From positions 1-64,000 of the forward strand of contig QCGY01000007.1 of assembly GCA_003279715.1 (NCBI GenBank): a stretch of DNA of 64,000 nucleotides. The letters run 5' to 3'. The position numbers and the translations under genes were made by a program. The notes beneath the pieces are model-generated. The model did no database searches and was not told the DNA's origin. It saw nothing but the letters and a program-made list of their open reading frames with translations. The stretch's first letter is position 1, and each line of letters opens with the position of its first letter. This document shows positions 11,000-17,997 of this stretch, piece after piece. Source of the DNA: Pelagibacteraceae bacterium AG-390-D18. Its GTDB lineage: Bacteria; Pseudomonadota; Alphaproteobacteria; Pelagibacterales; Pelagibacteraceae.

Positions 11000-11743
11000 A
11001 TGAATAAATCCTCTTTTTTTATCGCTGGTCAGCATGCTGTTATCGAAGCTCTTAGAAATCCTGATAGAAAGGTTTTAAGAGTATTTTTGACAGAGGATGC
11101 TAAAAAAAATATACACAGAAAAAATCCAAAAAAAAATGTTTTAGAAGATGTTAAAGTTTATTTTAAGTCTAAAAAAGAATTAGACAAATACACATCCAAA
11201 GAACAATTGATGCATGGAGGATACGTTGCAGAAATTGAACATTTAGATCAACCTGATTTAAAAGAATACATTAAAGAAAAAAAAAATTGTACTTTTGTTT
11301 GTCTAGATGAGGTAACTGATCCGAGAAATATTGGTTCATTAATTAGAAGTGCTGCCTCATTTAAAATAGATGGTTTAATTATCAAAGAAAGACAATTTCC
11401 AAAAGATAGTAAGCTTATGTACAAATCAGCAAGTGGCTGTATGGAACATCTAAATATTTTTCAAGTATCTAATATCAATTCAACTCTTAAAAACTTAAGA
11501 GAAAGAAATTTTTGGGTTTATGGTTTTGACGCAAATGGTGAAAAAGATTTTACAGAAGTAAAATGGGAAGGAAAAAATGTTCTTCTCTTTGGATCAGAAG
11601 GTTTTGGTATGAGAGAACATACAGGTAAATATGCAGATTTCTTTGTAAAAATTGATATGAGTAAAGACATAGAAAGTTTAAATATATCTAATAGTGCAGC
11701 AATAGTATTTCACCATCTAAGTTATTTAAAAAAAAAGAGTTGA
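11000..11743 (+). CDS. rlmB: 23S rRNA 2'-O-ribose methyltransferase RlmB-like (SpoU/TrmH family)
   Basis: 247 aa SPOUT-class methyltransferase, probably methylating guanosine 2251 of 23S rRNA. The N-terminal substrate domain (about 1-90) begins with the FIAGQHAVIEAL motif typical of RlmB. The SpoU domain shows motif 1 DPRNIGSLIRSAASF, motif 2 LFGSEGFGM and motif 3 SLNISNSAAIVFHHL, which build the AdoMet knot. It is divergent from the tRNA-Tyr cluster and followed by tRNA-Thr after 33 nt. Another SpoU substrate cannot be excluded from sequence alone. Confidence 0.9.
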   Translation: MNKSSFFIAGQHAVIEALRNPDRKVLRVFLTEDAKKNIHRKNPKKNVLEDVKVYFKSKKELDKYTSKEQLMHGGYVAEIEHLDQPDLKEYIKEKKNCTFVCLDEVTDPRNIGSLIRSAASFKIDGLIIKERQFPKDSKLMYKSASGCMEHLNIFQVSNINSTLKNLRERNFWVYGFDANGEKDFTEVKWEGKNVLLFGSEGFGMREHTGKYADFFVKIDMSKDIESLNISNSAAIVFHHLSYLKKKS

Positions 11744-11776
11744 TTATTTAACAAATAATTAATAGTTATTGCGCAT

Positions 11777-11852
11777 GCCCTTGTAGCTCAGTTGGTAGAG
11801 CAATTGATTTGTAATCAATAGGTCCGCGGTTCGAATCCGTGCGGGGGCACCA
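11777..11852 (+). tRNA. trnT: tRNA-Thr (anticodon TGT)
   Basis: A 76-nt cloverleaf: acceptor GCCCTTG with CGGGGGC (two G-U pairs), anticodon stem ATTGA/TCAAT around TTTGTAA, T loop TTCGAAT, encoded CCA. Its last 47 nt are repeated exactly at 13777-13823, so this gene is the likely integration site of the segment that follows. The complete copy is on the rlmB side, so the tRNA stays functional. Confidence 0.97.
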
Positions 11853-11906
11853 CTTCACTTACTTTTTATCAAAATAATTTATGCAAAAGTTATTCTTACT
11901 ACAATA

Positions 11907-11928
11907 AGTGTGGTCAGAGTGTGGACAG
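11907..11928 (+). repeat. tandem 11-bp repeat, candidate integrase arm sites (left end)
   Basis: AGTGTGGTCAG (11907-11917) is followed immediately by AGTGTGGACAG (11918-11928), one mismatch apart. They begin 55 bp inside the left 47-bp repeat. A third copy with one mismatch, AGTGTGTACAG, lies at 13708-13718, about 58 bp inside the right repeat. Direct short repeats flanking an attachment core are typical arm-type sites of tyrosine integrases. This function is inferred. Confidence 0.55.
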
Positions 11929-11969
11929 ATTTGTAGACCAATCAAGTGGTTACTAAAAGTTTTTTTTAA

Positions 11970-12899
11970 TTAATCAACTGGTTTACTTTGCATTGTAATA
12001 TCAACTTCATCTTTCGATTTACCAACTCTAATTTCATCATAATAAATTATTGAAGTAGGAATTTTGTTTTCCCAATTTAATTTAAAAGGGTATTTAACAA
12101 CTGTCTCACCACCATCAGGGTCGAGAAAGTACTCTAATTTTTGTGGATGGTTCTTGTTATTTGACATTAGCCACTTTCCTACGTTAGGTCTGTAAATACC
12201 ATATCTAAAATCTACTTTTCCTGAATCTTTGTATCCTTTAGAGTTGGACTCTTTTAAAGTTTTCTTGTTTATGAGCGGAAAGCTATGAGAACAAGATTTT
12301 ATATATTTTCCATTAATCCACAGTTCAAATGTTTTATAGTTTTTTTTAGATTTTTTTTCTTTAGCATAGTCTGCTTTTACAATTATATCTATCCATTCCC
12401 CAACTTTAAAATTTCCACAATGCATTTTTGCAGTAATAGTACTTTGGGTTAATCTAATAAAAAATCCTTTTTCAGCTTTTAAAGCTTGGCTACTTATAGC
12501 CATCGACCATACTGGCATTCCAACACCTTTCATTTTAACTTGTCCAGTAAGAGTTTGTGATCCTGCCCAATTAGGATTAAATTCCTTTGGAAAATAAATG
12601 CTCCAAGCGTAATAAAGTGGTTTGCCATATTTTTTTGAGGGTCTGTGATAACCTTTGACTTTACGTTCTACTCTTTGAGCTGACCATTTACAATCTTGTC
12701 CGTTGCACACTCCATGAGGTAAAATAAACTTCTGCGATTTTTTACCAGCTCTAACAAATTCATTGTCAGCCATAAAATAATTTTTAATAGGTTTTGGTGT
12801 TAAATGGTGATTTGATGTTTTTTTAATTGTTATATCTTTAGCAAGCGAGTTTATGCTAAATAGTAAAGCCAGAACCACGATCCCTAAAAGTTTTTTCAT
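11970..12899 (-). CDS. secreted polysaccharide lyase-like protein
   Basis: 309 aa with a clear signal peptide (about 1-20, KKLLGIVVLALLFSINSLA). The body looks like the heparin-lyase-I-type/'Polysacc_lyase' jelly-roll family: paired segments YYAWSIYFPKEFNP, GKYIKSCSHSF and IIYYDEIRVGKS fit the beta-sandwich strands and the late YDEI(R/H) motif of that family. It is probably periplasmic and acts on or binds an acidic polysaccharide. It is cargo of the tRNA-Thr island and overlaps the upstream hydratase gene by 4 nt, so the two are co-translated. The family call is by motif memory; the substrate is unknown. Confidence 0.6.
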   Translation of the reverse strand: MKKLLGIVVLALLFSINSLAKDITIKKTSNHHLTPKPIKNYFMADNEFVRAGKKSQKFILPHGVCNGQDCKWSAQRVERKVKGYHRPSKKYGKPLYYAWSIYFPKEFNPNWAGSQTLTGQVKMKGVGMPVWSMAISSQALKAEKGFFIRLTQSTITAKMHCGNFKVGEWIDIIVKADYAKEKKSKKNYKTFELWINGKYIKSCSHSFPLINKKTLKESNSKGYKDSGKVDFRYGIYRPNVGKWLMSNNKNHPQKLEYFLDPDGGETVVKYPFKLNWENKIPTSIIYYDEIRVGKSKDEVDITMQSKPVD

Positions 12900-13681
12900 T
12901 GTTTAAATTTTGCCTCTACATCTCCAAATTCTGATGAAGAAACTTTAATTAATGTATTGTTATTTATAGGAACTGGAAAACCGTACGCCCCAGTTAAAAT
13001 TAAATCATCTTTTTTTAAAATAACATTTATCTTGGCTTGTTCTTTAACTAACCATTCAACTTCAGACAACATATCAAAGGGCCATTTTTTATCCGTCCAA
13101 GTATCTATTATTTTATTTTCATAAATTAGTTTTAAATCTGTTATTTTTTGATCTTTTGAAAATTCATTTTTTGGTCCTAAAATAACGCCAGCGTGTAATG
13201 CATTATTTGCTAATAGTTCTGCACCATAAGGTTCTTCTCCGTTAAAAACTAAATTATGAATTTCTATTAAAGGATAAATTGAATCGATAGAGTTGAGTAT
13301 ATAATCGAAAGAAACAAGTTTTGGATCTATGTCACGATTTAACTTAACACCGAATTCAGCTTCCATAGCAGGATTAGAATAATCTTTTTTATTTAGCTCT
13401 ACCCCACTTTTGTATAATTCACTTTTCCAAAGTGTTCCCCAAGCAGGCTGAGTGAAACCCATTTTTTTTTGGGTATCTTTAGAAACACAACCAATCTTAT
13501 AACCTATAACTTCTTCACCTCTATCAATTCTTAATTTTGAGATTTTTGACTGGATAAGTAGCGCATCATTATTGCTTAATTTTATTTTTGTTTTAAAAAT
13601 TGAGCTTGGATTGTTGCTATCATAATCATTTAAAATAGTATTTGCGTATTTGTTTAATTCCTTTTGATTTAATTTAATCAT
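12896..13681 (-). CDS. MhpD-like 2-keto-4-pentenoate hydratase / FAH-fold enzyme
   Basis: 261 aa cytoplasmic protein of the hydratase/decarboxylase branch of the fumarylacetoacetate hydrolase superfamily. The segment GYKIGCVSKDTQKKMGF, the metal-binding MEAEFG motif near residue 100 and LTGAYGFPVPI near the C-terminus support this. Such enzymes hydrate or decarboxylate 2-oxo acids in meta-cleavage or sugar-acid breakdown. Here it is paired by a 4-nt overlap with a lyase-like gene, so a role in handling an unsaturated 2-keto sugar acid is possible but inferred. It is the first gene of the island operon; a palindrome (CTGTAC/GTACAG, 13698-13718) lies 17 nt before its ATG. Confidence 0.75.
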   Translation of the reverse strand: MIKLNQKELNKYANTILNDYDSNNPSSIFKTKIKLSNNDALLIQSKISKLRIDRGEEVIGYKIGCVSKDTQKKMGFTQPAWGTLWKSELYKSGVELNKKDYSNPAMEAEFGVKLNRDIDPKLVSFDYILNSIDSIYPLIEIHNLVFNGEEPYGAELLANNALHAGVILGPKNEFSKDQKITDLKLIYENKIIDTWTDKKWPFDMLSEVEWLVKEQAKINVILKKDDLILTGAYGFPVPINNNTLIKVSSSEFGDVEAKFKQ

Positions 13682-13697
13682 CGATAAACTTTTATCA

Positions 13698-13718
13698 CTG
13701 TACCTATAGTGTGTACAG
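13698..13718. promoter_or_regulatory. palindrome / third 11-bp repeat at the island's right end
   Basis: CTGTAC (13698-13703) and GTACAG (13713-13718) are exact inverted repeats with a 9-nt spacer that contains a TATAGG-like box on the minus strand. The site also contains AGTGTGTACAG (13708-13718), 10 of 11 identical to AGTGTGGACAG at the left end. It may be an operator for the hydratase-lyase pair, an integrase arm site, or both. Confidence 0.4.
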
Positions 13719-13776
13719 AATTGAAATAACTTTCAATTAACGTTGATAGTATTTATCTTTTTGAATTTAGACTCTC

Positions 13777-13823
13777 GATTTGTAATCAATAGGTCCGCGG
13801 TTCGAATCCGTGCGGGGGCACCA
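13777..13823 (+). repeat. partial duplicate of tRNA-Thr 3' end (candidate att site)
   Basis: An exact 47-bp copy of positions 11806-11852, covering the anticodon loop, variable region, T arm and acceptor 3' strand with CCA. The D arm and 5' acceptor strand are absent, so it cannot encode a tRNA. The preceding base and the following base both differ from the tRNA-Thr context, which defines the repeat boundaries precisely. Confidence 0.9.
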
Positions 13824-13841
13824 TCATTCAATAATTGATTA

Positions 13842-13979
13842 CTACCAAGCTGTTAACTTCCAGCAAGCATCAACATCTTCGATACGCACATAACAACCAA
13901 AAAAAGACATAACTTTAAATGCTAAAAAGCCAACAAATAAAACAATTAATACTAACACAATTGGATTAATTTGTTTCAT
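13842..13979 (-). CDS. small single-span membrane protein (45 aa)
   Basis: A 45-codon frame beginning MKQINPIVLVLIVLFVGFLA and ending DACWKLTAW. A strong transmembrane segment spans about residues 6-28, followed by a short tail with two Cys and two Trp. It starts 6 nt after the nadK stop on the same strand, so it is probably the last gene of the tRNA-Leu-nadK transcript. It ends just outside the 47-bp repeat of the island, on its outer side. No family is recognised, and no Shine-Dalgarno is visible, as for most genes here. Reality as a gene is inferred from hydrophobic pattern and placement. Confidence 0.55.
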   Translation of the reverse strand: MKQINPIVLVLIVLFVGFLAFKVMSFFGCYVRIEDVDACWKLTAW

Positions 13980-13984
13980 TCAAT

Positions 13985-14755
13985 CTAGCTAGTTTCTTTT
14001 CTTATTTGTTCAATTTTAATCTTTTTTTGTAAGCTTCTGTTTTTATCGTAAAGAAGATTAAATTTAATTTTATTCTTAGTTTGAATAGAAATAGTTTTGG
14101 CATTTCTTACTTCTAGATTATCAGCAACTGCACTGATTGGTCTTTTAATAGGGTTTAAGTTAGTAATTGTTATTTTTAGTTTATCACCAATTATTTTACC
14201 CTTCCATCTTCTTGGTCTAAATGGGCTAATAGGAGCTATTGATAATTTTTTTGAGTTTAAACTTAAAATAGGTCCATGAACTGAAAGATTATATGCAGTA
14301 CTACCAGCAGGTGTTGAAACTAGAACACCATCAGAGACTAAATTTTTAATTATCTGACTTGATCCATGCTTAATCGATAGCGTTGCTGCCTGTCTACTTT
14401 GTCTTAATACCGAAACTTCATTAATGGCTAAAGATTTTCTTTTTTGATTATTTTTATTTTTAACAACCATTTCTAGAGGTGAAATTGAGATCATATTAGC
14501 ATTTAACAAATTCTTAATTATATTTTTTGATGAATACTTATTCATTAGAAAACCATAATTTCCTGAATTAATTCCATAAAATTTCTTTTTTGAATTCTTA
14601 TTTTTTTTTAATGTTTCAAGCATAAAACCATCTCCACCAATAACTATAACAAGATTTTTTTGCTTAAATTGTTCGTTATTAATTTTCTTTATTAGTGAAT
14701 CTTTTATTTTTAGAGATTTTTTGTTTTTATCAAAAATTATCTGGGGCTTACTCAT
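13985..14755 (-). CDS. nadK: NAD kinase
   Basis: Phosphorylates NAD to NADP using ATP or polyphosphate. 256 aa, the short alphaproteobacterial form. The GGDG nucleotide motif is at residues 40-43 (IGGDGFMLETL), and the second signature SDGVLVSTPAGSTAYN with the NAD-contacting core is near 145-160. The ATG at 14755 lies only 4 nt after the encoded CCA of tRNA-Leu, so after tRNA 3' processing the mRNA would have almost no leader. No ribosome-binding site is visible. The small membrane ORF follows 6 nt after the stop. Confidence 0.93.
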   Translation of the reverse strand: MSKPQIIFDKNKKSLKIKDSLIKKINNEQFKQKNLVIVIGGDGFMLETLKKNKNSKKKFYGINSGNYGFLMNKYSSKNIIKNLLNANMISISPLEMVVKNKNNQKRKSLAINEVSVLRQSRQAATLSIKHGSSQIIKNLVSDGVLVSTPAGSTAYNLSVHGPILSLNSKKLSIAPISPFRPRRWKGKIIGDKLKITITNLNPIKRPISAVADNLEVRNAKTISIQTKNKIKFNLLYDKNRSLQKKIKIEQIRKETS

Positions 14756-14759
14756 TTAG

Positions 14760-14845
14760 TGGTGCCCTCGGCCAGACTCGAACTGGCACTCCGCAAGCGG
14801 CAAGGATTTTAAGTCCTTTGTGTCTACCAATTTCACCACGAGGGC
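14760..14845 (-). tRNA. trnL: tRNA-Leu (anticodon TAA)
   Basis: An 86-nt class II tRNA with long variable arm, read from 14845 to 14760. Acceptor GCCCTCG pairs with CGAGGGC, the anticodon stem AAGGA/TCCTT encloses CTTAAAA, and CCA is encoded. UUA is a very frequent codon in this genome, so this is a heavily used tRNA. nadK follows immediately on the same strand. Confidence 0.97.
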
Positions 14846-14941
14846 ATTAATGAATTTCATGAGTATTTATGCTAATATTTATAATTGAACAAGTGGAATA
14901 AGTAAATTTTTTTAATTTTATTTTATTAAGCTGTAAAGCTT

Positions 14942-15742
14942 CTAATGAATCGTTATTCTATGCATTAATCTATTACCTTTAAATGGTGTTGCTTGATGAA
15001 GCATCGATCTATTATCCCAAATAGCTAATTGGTTTTTTTCCCATGGCATTGAATATTGGAATTTTTTTTTAATTTGATGGCTAAATAGGAATTTCTTTAA
15101 TTTAGATTTGTTTTTAAAATTTGGTTTAAAATCAATAAAATGCCCTGGACTACAATAAATTGCATAATTCTCATTAATTTTTTTTAAAACTTTATGAGTA
15201 GATTTTAATTCTTTAATTTTTTTTCCTTTTTCTTTCACTCTTTCTTTGGTGGTAATTGATATTGGGCCCTCTGATGAGTAACTAGCTTTAATTTTTTTTA
15301 ATTTATTTTTAATATTTAATGGTAGTTGCTTATAAGCTAAGTATTGAGAACAAAACTCAGTATTGGCAATACCTTTTTTTGGAACAAGTTTAGATAACAA
15401 CATAGTAAATCTTGGAGGTTTCTTTGTATAAATTGAGTCAGTATGAAATTGTTCACCAAAACTTGGTCCTTTATCAGTTTTCTTTCTTTGAACTACTGTA
15501 ATTTGTGGGTATTTTTTACTCAATCCTTTAAGTCTTGGATAATTTGCTAATTTTCCAAAATTTTTTGCAAATTTTAAATATATGCTAGATGTTAAATTTT
15601 GGTTTTTAAAAAAAATAACACCGTATTTATAAAGTGCAGATTTTAATCTTGTTAAATCTTGTTTTGAAAGTTTTCTTAAATCACAAACAATTTCAGCTCC
15701 AATATTTTTTTTATTTGGAATTACTTTAATCATTTGGTTCAA
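14942..15742 (-). CDS. TauD/TfdA-family Fe(II)/2-oxoglutarate dioxygenase
   Basis: 266 aa. Metal ligands are seen as His100-x-Asp102 (FHTDSIY) and distal His249 (NRSMLHQA), with Arg258/Arg262 in GNRLMHR placed to bind 2-oxoglutarate. The family includes taurine and other sulfonate or amine oxygenases; the substrate cannot be read from sequence. It starts directly where the tartrate/malate dehydrogenase gene stops, with no spacer, so the two probably belong to one pathway. A basic Lys-rich stretch around 145-185 is typical of this genome rather than diagnostic. Confidence 0.85.
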   Translation of the reverse strand: MNQMIKVIPNKKNIGAEIVCDLRKLSKQDLTRLKSALYKYGVIFFKNQNLTSSIYLKFAKNFGKLANYPRLKGLSKKYPQITVVQRKKTDKGPSFGEQFHTDSIYTKKPPRFTMLLSKLVPKKGIANTEFCSQYLAYKQLPLNIKNKLKKIKASYSSEGPISITTKERVKEKGKKIKELKSTHKVLKKINENYAIYCSPGHFIDFKPNFKNKSKLKKFLFSHQIKKKFQYSMPWEKNQLAIWDNRSMLHQATPFKGNRLMHRITIH

Positions 15743-16807
15743 TTATAAATTATCTAATACAGCTTTAGCACATTGAACAGTATTACTAAATCCACCTAAA
15801 TCTTTTGTTCTATTTTTTTGATCAAACAATGTTTTTTCAATTGATTTTACAATTGAATTAGCAGCTTCGTTTTCACCAAGATAATCTAACATAAGAGCTC
15901 CAGACCAAATTTGGCCTATAGGATTTGCTATACCTTCTCCAGCTATATCAGGTGCTGAACCGTGAACTGGTTCAAATAAGGAAGGGAATTTTTTTTCAGG
16001 ATTTATATTTGCAGATGGTGCAATTCCGATAGTACCCGTACAAGCTGGCCCCAAATCAGATAAAATATCTCCAAATAAATTTGAAGCTACAACAACGTCA
16101 AACCATTCTGGATTTAAAACAAATCTTGCAACTAGAATATCAATATGAAATTGATCAGTTTCAATTTCAGTATAATCTTTTTTATTTTCATTAAATCTTT
16201 CGTCCCAATATGGCATAGTGATTGAGATTCCATTTGATTTTGTTGCGCTAGTTAGTTTTTTTCTTTTTCGTGTTTTTGCAAGTTCGAAGGCAAATTTTTG
16301 CACTCTATCAATTCCAAGTCTGGACATAATTGTTTCTTGAAGTACAATTTCTCTTTCAGTTCCTTCATACATCTTGCCACCAACTGATGAATATTCACCT
16401 TCTGTATTTTCTCTAACAATTATCATGTCGATTTCACCTGGCTTTTTATTAGCTAACGGTGGATTTATTCCTGGGAATAATTTTACTGGTCTTAAATTGA
16501 TATATTGATCAAACTCTCTTCTAAATTTCAATAATGATCCCCATAATGTTATATGATCGGGGTATCTATCTGGCATACCAACAGCACCGAAGAAAATAGC
16601 ATCATGTTTTTCAATTTTTTCTTTCCAATTGTCAGGAAGCATCTTTCCATGCTTTTCATAATAATCACATGATGCAAAATCGTACTCATCGATTACCAAT
16701 TTAAACTGGTGTTGTTCAGCAATTTTTTTTAAAATTTTATGAGCTTCAGGAACAACCTCTTTTCCTATTCCATCGCCCTCAATTGATGCAATATTATAAG
16801 TTTTCAT
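15743..16807 (-). CDS. tartrate / D-malate dehydrogenase (isopropylmalate dehydrogenase family)
   Basis: 354 aa NAD-dependent beta-decarboxylating dehydrogenase. The N-terminal GDGIGKEVVPEA, the FFGAVGMPDRYPDHITLWG loop typical of the TtuC/DmlA branch rather than LeuB, the RENTEGEYSSVGG motif and the SNLFGDILSDL metal/NAD stretch are all present. It oxidizes tartrate, D-malate or a similar 2-hydroxy acid to a keto acid. A TauD-type dioxygenase follows without a gap. LeuB is the main alternative, but the PDHITLWG loop argues against it. Confidence 0.87.
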   Translation of the reverse strand: MKTYNIASIEGDGIGKEVVPEAHKILKKIAEQHQFKLVIDEYDFASCDYYEKHGKMLPDNWKEKIEKHDAIFFGAVGMPDRYPDHITLWGSLLKFRREFDQYINLRPVKLFPGINPPLANKKPGEIDMIIVRENTEGEYSSVGGKMYEGTEREIVLQETIMSRLGIDRVQKFAFELAKTRKRKKLTSATKSNGISITMPYWDERFNENKKDYTEIETDQFHIDILVARFVLNPEWFDVVVASNLFGDILSDLGPACTGTIGIAPSANINPEKKFPSLFEPVHGSAPDIAGEGIANPIGQIWSGALMLDYLGENEAANSIVKSIEKTLFDQKNRTKDLGGFSNTVQCAKAVLDNL

Positions 16808-16822
16808 GATCTAATTTAAAAC

Positions 16823-17227
16823 TTAACATTCTAACAATCCTTTTTTAAGGTATCTTTTATCTAAAGCACAGTCGTTATAACCTCTTTTTACAATATTAAG
16901 ATATCTTTCCGTAGGGAATTTAAAAGGAGTCTTTTTAACCATAGTATAGGTCATTACCTTTTTACCGTAATAATAAAAATAATGCTTCTTATATAAAGTT
17001 GGAAAATCCTCATAAACATCTAGTTTTTTTTCATCACTTTTAGAAATTTCAAATAACCCCCCTGGAACAATTGAATTTTTTTTAGGCTCAATATCTGCAG
17101 CTCTATATTTACTTCTAAATGTTAACTTAAAATCTTTTAGATTTATTTTTTTTAAATAAACACTGTCTTTGCATCTTCTCTTCATTTGAAAGTGATGAAG
17201 ATTACTACCATAAGCAAAATAAAGCAT
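16823..17227 (-). CDS. gamma-glutamylcyclotransferase-like protein
   Basis: 134 aa of the GGCT/AIG2 fold. The nucleotide-like loop YGSN is at residues 6-9 and the likely catalytic Glu is Glu73 in VYEDFP. Family members release 5-oxoproline from gamma-glutamyl peptides or act on glutathione; others have unclear substrates. It begins at the base after the CinA-domain gene ends, so the two are probably co-expressed. It is 15 nt upstream of the tartrate/malate dehydrogenase. Confidence 0.8.
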   Translation of the reverse strand: MLYFAYGSNLHHFQMKRRCKDSVYLKKINLKDFKLTFRSKYRAADIEPKKNSIVPGGLFEISKSDEKKLDVYEDFPTLYKKHYFYYYGKKVMTYTMVKKTPFKFPTERYLNIVKRGYNDCALDKRYLKKGLLEC

Positions 17228-17977
17228 TTAACGATCCACTACTTCAATATTTTTTTCATCAACAAATTTTAAAATTTGAGAATTACAATTATCAATTTTA
17301 GATTGATTTTCAGATCTAATTACAATTGATACACCTAATTTTCCTGCTTGAAAGAAAGGATAGCTTCCAATTTCTACATCTTGATTATCTTTTTGGACTT
17401 TTGTTAAAGAGTTGGCAATTTCACTTTCAACCGTTCTGAGGCTGATTGTTAAACTTAAAATAGGTTTTCCACCAACAATGCTATTAGTTAAACCCCCTAA
17501 CATTGATTTTAAAATTGATGGAACGCCAGGTAAACAAAACACGTTTTTAACATTAAAACCTGGTGCACCACTAGTAGGATTTAAAATTAGATTAGCATTT
17601 TTTGGCATCCAAACCATTTTTTGTCTGCCTTCATTAAATTCACCTGGCTTATAGTATGCTTCTAAAATTTTATATGCCTCTTTATGTACTTCATATTTCA
17701 ATCCAAATGCTTTTGAAACGGACTCAGCGGTAATATCATCATGAGTTGGACCAATACCCCCCGTAGTAAAAATATAATCATACGTTTTCTTAAGTAAATT
17801 AAGTGTATCAACTATTGTTTCTTCGACATCAGGAATAACTCTAACCTCTTCTACTTTAACTCCAATGGAATTTAACCAAGTAGCTATTGTTGAAGTATTA
17901 GTATCTTGAGTTCTGCCAGATAAAATTTCATTGCCTATAATTAATATTGCGGCATTAACTTTTGTGTTTTTGGTCAT
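17228..17977 (-). CDS. CinA-type molybdopterin-binding (MoCF) domain protein
   Basis: 249 aa. The N-terminal domain shows ILIIGNEILSGRTQDTNT, the TTGGIGPTHDDIT motif near 70-85, and the LPGVPSILKSM stretch, all typical of the MoCF-binding half of CinA/YfaY. The C-terminal nicotinamide-nucleotide deamidase domain of full-length CinA (about 400 aa) is absent. Related stand-alone forms have been linked to FAD or ADP-ribose pyrophosphatase activity, but that is family knowledge. It is divergent from sfsA with about 20 nt between starts. Confidence 0.88.
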   Translation of the reverse strand: MTKNTKVNAAILIIGNEILSGRTQDTNTSTIATWLNSIGVKVEEVRVIPDVEETIVDTLNLLKKTYDYIFTTGGIGPTHDDITAESVSKAFGLKYEVHKEAYKILEAYYKPGEFNEGRQKMVWMPKNANLILNPTSGAPGFNVKNVFCLPGVPSILKSMLGGLTNSIVGGKPILSLTISLRTVESEIANSLTKVQKDNQDVEIGSYPFFQAGKLGVSIVIRSENQSKIDNCNSQILKFVDEKNIEVVDR

Positions 17978-17997
17978 TTTAAATGTATAATTTAGTA

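Larger units (their letters stand above)
11806..13823. mobile_element. small genomic island at tRNA-Thr bounded by 47-bp direct repeats
   Basis: The 3' 47 nt of tRNA-Thr (11806-11852) recur without mismatch at 13777-13823, starting inside the anticodon arm and ending exactly at CCA. The 2-kb interior holds two minus-strand genes (lyase-like and hydratase-like) and 11-bp repeats near both ends. This is the layout left by tyrosine-recombinase insertion into a tRNA 3' end. No integrase is present, so it is either a remnant or was moved in trans. Identity of the repeats is seen; the mechanism is inferred. Confidence 0.75.

Noticed and set aside
13777-13823. second tRNA-Thr gene
   Set aside because: Only the 3' 47 nt are present; no D arm or 5' acceptor strand, so it is an attachment-type repeat.
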